A DNA stretch of 9,490 nt from positions 1 to 9,490 of the forward strand of contig DCDB01000360.1 in the NCBI GenBank assembly GCA_002316215.1. The letters run 5' to 3'. Source of the DNA: Lachnospiraceae bacterium UBA1066. Lineage in GTDB: Bacteria; Bacillota; Clostridia; Lachnospirales; Lachnospiraceae. The translations under genes and the position numbers were made by a program. Of the stretch, positions 6,050 to 9,490 are shown in pieces; within the stretch, counting starts at the first letter, position 1, and every line of letters starts with the position of its first letter. The notes below the pieces were generated by a model that was not told the origin of the DNA, searched no databases, and was given only the letters and a program-made list of their open reading frames with translations.

Positions 6050-6170
6050 CCTCCTCCGTACGGATGACGAATATTGATTTGCTCCGTACAGACGGTGAAT
6101 ATTGACCGTATCCGTACAGACAGCGGGTACTGCTTGGATCCGATCCGTACATGCGGCGGGTATTGAACAG
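6035..6170. repeat. 28-bp tandem repeat spanning the iscU stop codon, about 4.7 copies
   Basis: Units: 6035-6062, 6063-6090 and 6091-6118 (28 bp each), 6119-6151 (33 bp, diverged) and a partial copy at 6152-6170. The shared parts are GAATATTGA in the first half and TCCGTAC in the second half (at 6055, 6083, 6111 and 6144). Unit 1 encodes the IscU tail DDEY plus its TGA stop; unit 2 would spell the same tail, unit 3 DGEY, and later units drift. Divergence grows with distance from the gene. In unit 1 TCCGTACGGA is a perfect 10-bp palindrome. The array fills most of the first half of the iscU-mnmA spacer. Confidence 0.92.
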
Positions 6171-6190
6171 TTAAGCGCCCGGCAGATAAT
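6163..6190 (+). promoter_or_regulatory. Possible internal promoter upstream of mnmA
   Basis: TTGAAC (6163-6168) and GATAAT (6185-6190) are 16 bases apart, matching consensus at 4/6 and 5/6 positions. The -35 lies in the last partial 28-bp repeat unit, whose ATTGA core resembles a -35. It would give mnmA and the phosphatase gene transcription independent of isc control. Support is sequence similarity only. Confidence 0.35.
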
Positions 6191-6199
6191 TAAAATAAG

Positions 6200-6237
6200 C
6201 AGAGGGGAAGGACGGACAGTTCAGTTCTTCCCTTCTG
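6200..6237 (+). other. Stem-loop in the mnmA leader
   Basis: CAGAGGGGAAG (6200-6210) pairs with CTTCCCTTCTG (6227-6237) over 11 positions with one G-T wobble and a 16-base loop. It ends six bases before the mnmA ribosome binding site (AGGAGAGG, 6243-6250). A TTTTTT run at 6251-6256 is 13 bases away, too far for a normal terminator. It may be a leader structure affecting translation, or an internal processing site between iscU and mnmA. Confidence 0.5.
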
Positions 6238-6258
6238 TATTCAGGAGAGGTTTTTTCT

Positions 6259-7338
6259 ATGGCCAAAGTGGTTGTCGGCATGTCCGGCGGCGTGGACAGT
6301 TCGGTTGCGGCGTATCTTCTTAAAAAACAGGGATATGATGTCATCGGGGTGACCATGCAGATCTGGCAGGATGAGAGCGAGACCGCACAGCAGGAAAACG
6401 GGGGCTGCTGCGGTCTTTCGGCAGTTGAGGATGCCCGGCACGTGGCAGAGCGGCTGGAGATACCCTATTATGTCATGAATTTTAAAGATATTTTCCGCAA
6501 AAAGGTGATGGATTATTTTGTCTGTGAATACCGGGCGGGGCGTACGCCGAATCCCTGCATTGCCTGCAACCGTTATGTGAAGTGGGAAAGCCTTCTTGAG
6601 AAGAGCCTGGCGATCGGAGCGGATTATATTGCAACGGGGCATTATGCGAAAGTGGTGCATCTTGACAGCGGCCGCTATACCCTTCATGTTTCCAGCGATA
6701 AGGACGGCCGCTCCAAGGACCAGACTTATGCCCTCTATAACCTCACGCAGGATCAGCTTGCGCACACGCTCATGCCGATCGGGGATTATACGAAGGACGA
6801 GGTACGCGCAATCGCCGAAGAAGCCGGACTCCCGGTGGCGCATAAGCCCGACAGTGAAGAAATCTGTTTTGTACCGGACGGCGATTATGCTTCTTTTATT
6901 GAAAATGACACAGGCATCCGCGATGTTCCCGGAAATTTTGTCGATACGGAAGGGAAAGTCCTGGGAGAGCACCGCGGCATTACGCACTATACCGTCGGCC
7001 AGCGCAAGCACCTGGGCATCGCTTTAGGATATCCGGTTTTTGTTAAAGAAATAAGGCCGGATAAAAATGAGGTCGTTCTTGCGGGAAATGAAAATCTTTT
7101 TACACATACTCTGCTGGCCGGAGACCTTAATTTCATGTCGCAGCCGGGAATCCCGGGAAAAGAAGAAGTTTGGGCTAAAATACGCTACAATCACCGGGGT
7201 GCATCTGCTATAATAGAAATGGCGGGTGAAGACCGGGTGCGCTGTACATTCCGTGAGGCTGTGCGGGCCGTTACACCGGGACAGTCCGTGGTCTTTTATC
7301 AAAAGGACGAGATTCTGGGCGGAGGTACGATCTTATGA
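6259..7338 (+). CDS. mnmA: tRNA-specific 2-thiouridylase MnmA (TrmU)
   Basis: Cytoplasmic enzyme (359 residues) that uses ATP and persulfide sulfur to make 2-thiouridine at wobble position 34 of Lys, Glu and Gln tRNAs. The N-terminal PP-loop ATPase motif SGGVDSS is at 9-15. The two catalytic Cys are C103 in NPCIACN and C203 in EICFVPD, with SKDQTYAL (152-159) and YTVGQRKHLGI (244-254) also characteristic. The C-terminal part (about 270-359, ending VVFYQKDEILGGGTIL) is the family's beta-barrel domain. An additional C100 and a CC pair at 50-51 are visible. AGGAGAGG at 6243-6250 sets the start. It lies 209 bases after iscU, the desulfurase-scaffold pair that would supply its sulfur, a common clostridial order. 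Its TGA overlaps the next ATG (ATGA), implying translational coupling. Length and motifs are intact. Confidence 0.96.
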   Translation: MAKVVVGMSGGVDSSVAAYLLKKQGYDVIGVTMQIWQDESETAQQENGGCCGLSAVEDARHVAERLEIPYYVMNFKDIFRKKVMDYFVCEYRAGRTPNPCIACNRYVKWESLLEKSLAIGADYIATGHYAKVVHLDSGRYTLHVSSDKDGRSKDQTYALYNLTQDQLAHTLMPIGDYTKDEVRAIAEEAGLPVAHKPDSEEICFVPDGDYASFIENDTGIRDVPGNFVDTEGKVLGEHRGITHYTVGQRKHLGIALGYPVFVKEIRPDKNEVVLAGNENLFTHTLLAGDLNFMSQPGIPGKEEVWAKIRYNHRGASAIIEMAGEDRVRCTFREAVRAVTPGQSVVFYQKDEILGGGTIL

Positions 7339-8135
7339 TCGCTGATATGCATATACACAGTCTGTTTTCAACCGATTCGGATACTCCGATGGAAAGCATG
7401 GTTCAGGCTGCTGTGAAGGCTGGCATACCGACGATCTGCTTTACCGATCATATCGATTATGATTATCCCGTAAAGGACATCACCTTTGAATTCGATATAG
7501 GCAGGTACAAAGAGGCTATCGATGCCCTGAAAGAAAAATACAAATCGAAGATCCTGATCCTGATGGGCGTTGAACTGGGGCTGCAGGAGCATCTCGGCGG
7601 ACGATACAGAAAGCTTGTCGAAGGCTATCCGTTCGACTTTATCATAGGGTCGCAGCACCTTGTCGGAAATAAAGATCCGTATTATCCTGAAACTTTTGAA
7701 GGCAGGACGGATATGGAAATCTACAGGGAATTCTTTAAAGAGACGCTTCGGGACATAAAAGCATTTCATGATTTTGACAGTATGGGACATCTGGATTATA
7801 TTGTCCGTTACGGGCGTAAGAAAGCGGCGGATTACCGCTACCGTGATTATGCGGATATTATCGACGAAATCCTGAAGCTCCTGATACGGTACAACATTTC
7901 CCTGGAGCTTAACACGGCAGGAATCCGGAAGCAGCTCGGTTTCCCGAATCCGCATCCGGAAATCCTGAAACGCTACCGTGAGCTCGGGGGGACATGCGTA
8001 ACAGTAGGGTCCGATTCCCACAAACCCCACAGCCTCGGGTATGCCTTCGATGAGGCGGCGGACATCCTGAAGGACTGCGGATTTACGCACTACGTCTACT
8101 ACGTGCAGCGAAAAGCGCATTTTGTAAAACTATAA
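7335..8135 (+). CDS. hisJ: PHP-domain phosphoesterase, histidinol-phosphatase HisJ family
   Basis: Metal-dependent phosphoesterase of 266 residues, full length for the HisJ/HisK family (about 260-275). The PHP metal ligands are visible in order: HIH (H6, H8), TDH (D38, H39), E80 in GVELGLQ, H108 in GSQHLV, H152 in GHLDYI, and D226/H229 in GSDSHKP. Family members remove phosphate from histidinol phosphate in histidine synthesis, using a trinuclear metal centre. No other histidine gene is nearby and this gene is joined to mnmA, so the true substrate could differ. The ATG overlaps the mnmA stop (ATGA), and GGAGG at 7321-7325, inside mnmA, is nine bases upstream, so translation is probably coupled. 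No clear terminator follows before the gap promoter. The fold and metal chemistry are confident; the histidinol-phosphate substrate is less so. Confidence 0.85.
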   Translation: MIADMHIHSLFSTDSDTPMESMVQAAVKAGIPTICFTDHIDYDYPVKDITFEFDIGRYKEAIDALKEKYKSKILILMGVELGLQEHLGGRYRKLVEGYPFDFIIGSQHLVGNKDPYYPETFEGRTDMEIYREFFKETLRDIKAFHDFDSMGHLDYIVRYGRKKAADYRYRDYADIIDEILKLLIRYNISLELNTAGIRKQLGFPNPHPEILKRYRELGGTCVTVGSDSHKPHSLGYAFDEAADILKDCGFTHYVYYVQRKAHFVKL

Positions 8136-8196
8136 GAACTCCTGCTTTTTGACTTTGGACACTTGGCATCATGTTAACAGATTATTAAAAAATTCC

Positions 8197-8225
8197 TTGT
8201 ATTTTAAGGTAAGTTTGATTACAAT
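8197..8225 (+). promoter_or_regulatory. Probable promoter of the gap-pgk unit
   Basis: TTGTAT (8197-8202) and TACAAT (8220-8225) are 17 bases apart; the -10 matches 5/6 and the -35 only 3/6. Transcription would start near 8232, giving a leader of about 60 bases. A second weaker pair uses TTGACT (8149-8154) with TGTTAA (8172-8177), also 17 apart. The surrounding 8136-8293 is strongly AT-rich, as expected for a promoter region of a highly expressed gene. Confidence 0.6.
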
Positions 8226-8293
8226 AGAAATTAGGTTTTGGTCTTCTTTTTTTATGACATATAAACCAATTAAAAACAGGAGGAATCACGATT

Positions 8294-9313
8294 ATGGCAG
8301 TAAGAGTAGCAATTAATGGTTTTGGCCGCATCGGTCGTCTTGCGTTTCGTCAGATGTTCCAGGCAGAGGGATTTGAAATCGTTGCAATCAACGATCTGAC
8401 AAGCCCGGAAATGCTGGCATTTCTTCTGAAATATGATTCTTCACAGGGCAGATACGCTCTGGCGGATAAGGTTTCCAACAGCGATCATTCCATCACAGTC
8501 GATGGAACCGAAATCGAAATCTATAAAGAAGCTGATGCTCATAAGCTTCCTTGGGGAGATCTTGATGTCGATGTTGTCCTTGAATGCACAGGTTTCTATT
8601 GCTCCAAAGACAAGGCTCAGGCTCATATCGATGCCGGCGCAAAGAACGTCATCATTTCTGCTCCTGCAGGAAAAGATCTGCCGACAATCGTTTACAACAC
8701 AAACCATGAGACACTGACGGCTGATGATCACATCATCTCCGCAGCTTCCTGCACAACAAACTGCCTTGCTCCTATGGCAAAGGCTCTTAATGAACTCGCT
8801 CCGGTTCAGTCCGGTATCATGGTCACAATCCATGCTTACACAGGCGATCAGATGATTCTTGACGGCCCGCAGAGAAAAGGCAATATGAGAAGAAGCCGCG
8901 CTGCAGCTATCAATATTGTCCCGAACTCCACCGGCGCTGCAAAGGCTATCGGCCTCGTTGTTCCGGAACTTAACGGCAAGCTCATCGGCTCCGCTCAGCG
9001 TGTTCCGGTTCCGACAGGTTCTACAACAATCCTTACGGCTGTCGTAAAGGGCGAAGTTACTGTTGATCAGATCAACGCTGCTATGAAGGCTGCTTCCAAT
9101 GAGTCCTTCGGCTACAACGTAGATGAAATCGTTTCCTCCGACGTTATCGGCATGACCTATGGCTCTCTGTTCGATTCTACACAGACCTCCGTCCTTCCGG
9201 TCGGCGACGGCAATACCGAAGTCCAGGTCGTTTCCTGGTATGACAATGAGAATTCCTTCACATCCAATATGTGCAGGACAATCAAATATTTCGGAAAACT
9301 TCTTCAGAAATAA
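8294..9313 (+). CDS. gap: Glyceraldehyde-3-phosphate dehydrogenase, NAD-dependent glycolytic type
   Basis: Glycolytic enzyme (339 residues) that oxidises glyceraldehyde 3-phosphate with phosphate and NAD to 1,3-bisphosphoglycerate, the substrate of the downstream pgk product. The Rossmann motif INGFGRIGR is at 7-15, and D34 in AINDLTS is the residue that favours NAD over NADP. The catalytic Cys is C153 in SAASCTTNC and the catalytic His is H180 in TIHAYTGDQ. The S-loop stretch RRSRAAAINIVPNSTGAAKAIG (199-220) and SWYDNENSF (314-322) are typical. The start is set by AGGAGG at 8278-8283. Codon choice differs visibly from the neighbours, with many GCT, GTT, TCC and ACA codons and few GC-rich alternatives, as expected for a highly expressed gene. 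A short direct repeat TCTTCAG lies on both sides of the stop codon. A terminator-like hairpin separates it from pgk. Confidence 0.97.
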   Translation: MAVRVAINGFGRIGRLAFRQMFQAEGFEIVAINDLTSPEMLAFLLKYDSSQGRYALADKVSNSDHSITVDGTEIEIYKEADAHKLPWGDLDVDVVLECTGFYCSKDKAQAHIDAGAKNVIISAPAGKDLPTIVYNTNHETLTADDHIISAASCTTNCLAPMAKALNELAPVQSGIMVTIHAYTGDQMILDGPQRKGNMRRSRAAAINIVPNSTGAAKAIGLVVPELNGKLIGSAQRVPVPTGSTTILTAVVKGEVTVDQINAAMKAASNESFGYNVDEIVSSDVIGMTYGSLFDSTQTSVLPVGDGNTEVQVVSWYDNENSFTSNMCRTIKYFGKLLQK

Positions 9314-9341
9314 TCTTCAGTAAAATATCAACGTAAGACCT

Positions 9342-9383
9342 ATAAGGGTCCGGCCAGTCAAGGACCGGGCCCTTATTTATTTT
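9342..9383 (+). terminator. Terminator-like hairpin between gap and pgk
   Basis: ATAAGGGTCCGG (9342-9353) pairs with CCGGGCCCTTAT (9365-9376) over 12 positions with one G-T wobble and an 11-base loop, followed by the T-rich TTATTTTA. It probably ends most gap transcripts. Because no separate promoter is visible in the 32 bases before pgk, some read-through is likely, giving more gap than pgk mRNA. Confidence 0.8.
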
Positions 9384-9415
9384 AGGAATATAAAAAACAA
9401 GGAGGATTTTGTGAA

Positions 9416-9490
9416 ATGCTTAATAAGAACTCAGTTGATGACATCAATGTAAAGGGCCAGCGCGTCCTTTGCCGCTGCGATTTCAATGTA
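9416..9490 (+). CDS. pgk: Phosphoglycerate kinase, N-terminal 25 codons only
   Basis: The visible start MLNKNSVDDINVKGQRVLCRCDFNV, broken here only by the window end, matches the PGK N-terminus, where the RCDFNVP segment contributes to the 3-phosphoglycerate site. PGK makes ATP from the 1,3-bisphosphoglycerate produced by the upstream GAPDH. AAGGAGG at 9399-9405 lies ten bases before ATG 9416. A GTG at 9411 is out of frame and soon meets a stop. One small oddity is Cys before Arg in VLCRCDF, where Val is more usual (VLVRCDF). Confidence 0.92.
   Translation, partial: MLNKNSVDDINVKGQRVLCRCDFNV

Noticed and set aside
3373..6170. Repeats as traces of an insertion sequence or integrated element related to the recombinase
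   Set aside because: No transposase, no target-site duplication and no phage or integron cargo; the recombinase is a housekeeping Xer type and the repeat units are unrelated to each other.
6171..6258. Riboswitch or T-box in the mnmA leader
   Set aside because: The leader is short, holds one simple stem-loop, and shows no T-box or known aptamer signature.
6241..7011. Long open frame on the - strand (256 codons) opposite mnmA
   Set aside because: It lies wholly antisense to a clearly real gene, has no family resemblance and no convincing ribosome binding site; its openness follows from the codon composition of mnmA.
7368..8120. Long open frame on the - strand (250 codons) opposite the PHP phosphatase
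   Set aside because: The + strand frame carries all PHP metal ligands; the antisense translation shows no domain or motif.

Overview
The window looks like core chromosome of an anaerobic Firmicute, most likely a Clostridia/Lachnospiraceae-type organism. The evidence is the gene order iscR (Rrf2 family) - cysteine desulfurase - IscU scaffold - mnmA, strong AGGAGG ribosome binding sites, sigma-A style promoters, moderate GC, and a gap-pgk glycolytic pair. All recognised genes are on the + strand. No tRNA, rRNA, CRISPR array, insertion sequence or prophage gene is visible. The organism call is inference from protein style and synteny, not from a database search.

Layout. (1) 1-2179: the 3' part of an MBOAT membrane O-acyltransferase (AlgI/DltB type), followed by an AlgX/DHHW-like secreted or membrane-anchored SGNH-type protein. 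This is a typical two-gene module for O-acetylating an exported polymer. (2) 2180-2474: a long hairpin terminator, then a near-consensus promoter. (3) 2475-3359: a XerD-type tyrosine recombinase, followed by seven perfect copies of an 8-bp repeat and a second strong terminator. (4) 3534-8135: a promoter with a possible IscR operator, then iscR, iscS/nifS, iscU, mnmA and a PHP-family phosphatase. IscS supplies sulfur, IscU is the Fe-S assembly scaffold, IscR is the Fe-S-sensing regulator, and MnmA uses sulfur from the desulfurase to thiolate tRNA wobble uridine. The phosphatase overlaps mnmA by ATGA and is probably translationally coupled to it. (5) 8197-9490: a promoter, gap (GAPDH), an intercistronic terminator-like hairpin, and the first 25 codons of pgk.

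The most unusual structure is between the genes. Three different tandem repeats lie at or just after gene ends: 8 bp x 7 after xerD, 41/42 bp x about 3 at iscR, and 28 bp x about 4.7 at iscU. For iscR and iscU the first repeat unit contains the last codons and the stop codon of the gene, so the tail of the coding sequence has been copied downstream several times. A weak two-copy version spans the gap stop codon. The unit sequences are unrelated, which suggests a shared process acting at gene 3' ends rather than one spreading element. I see no clear new protein system; this repeat pattern is what most deserves follow-up.
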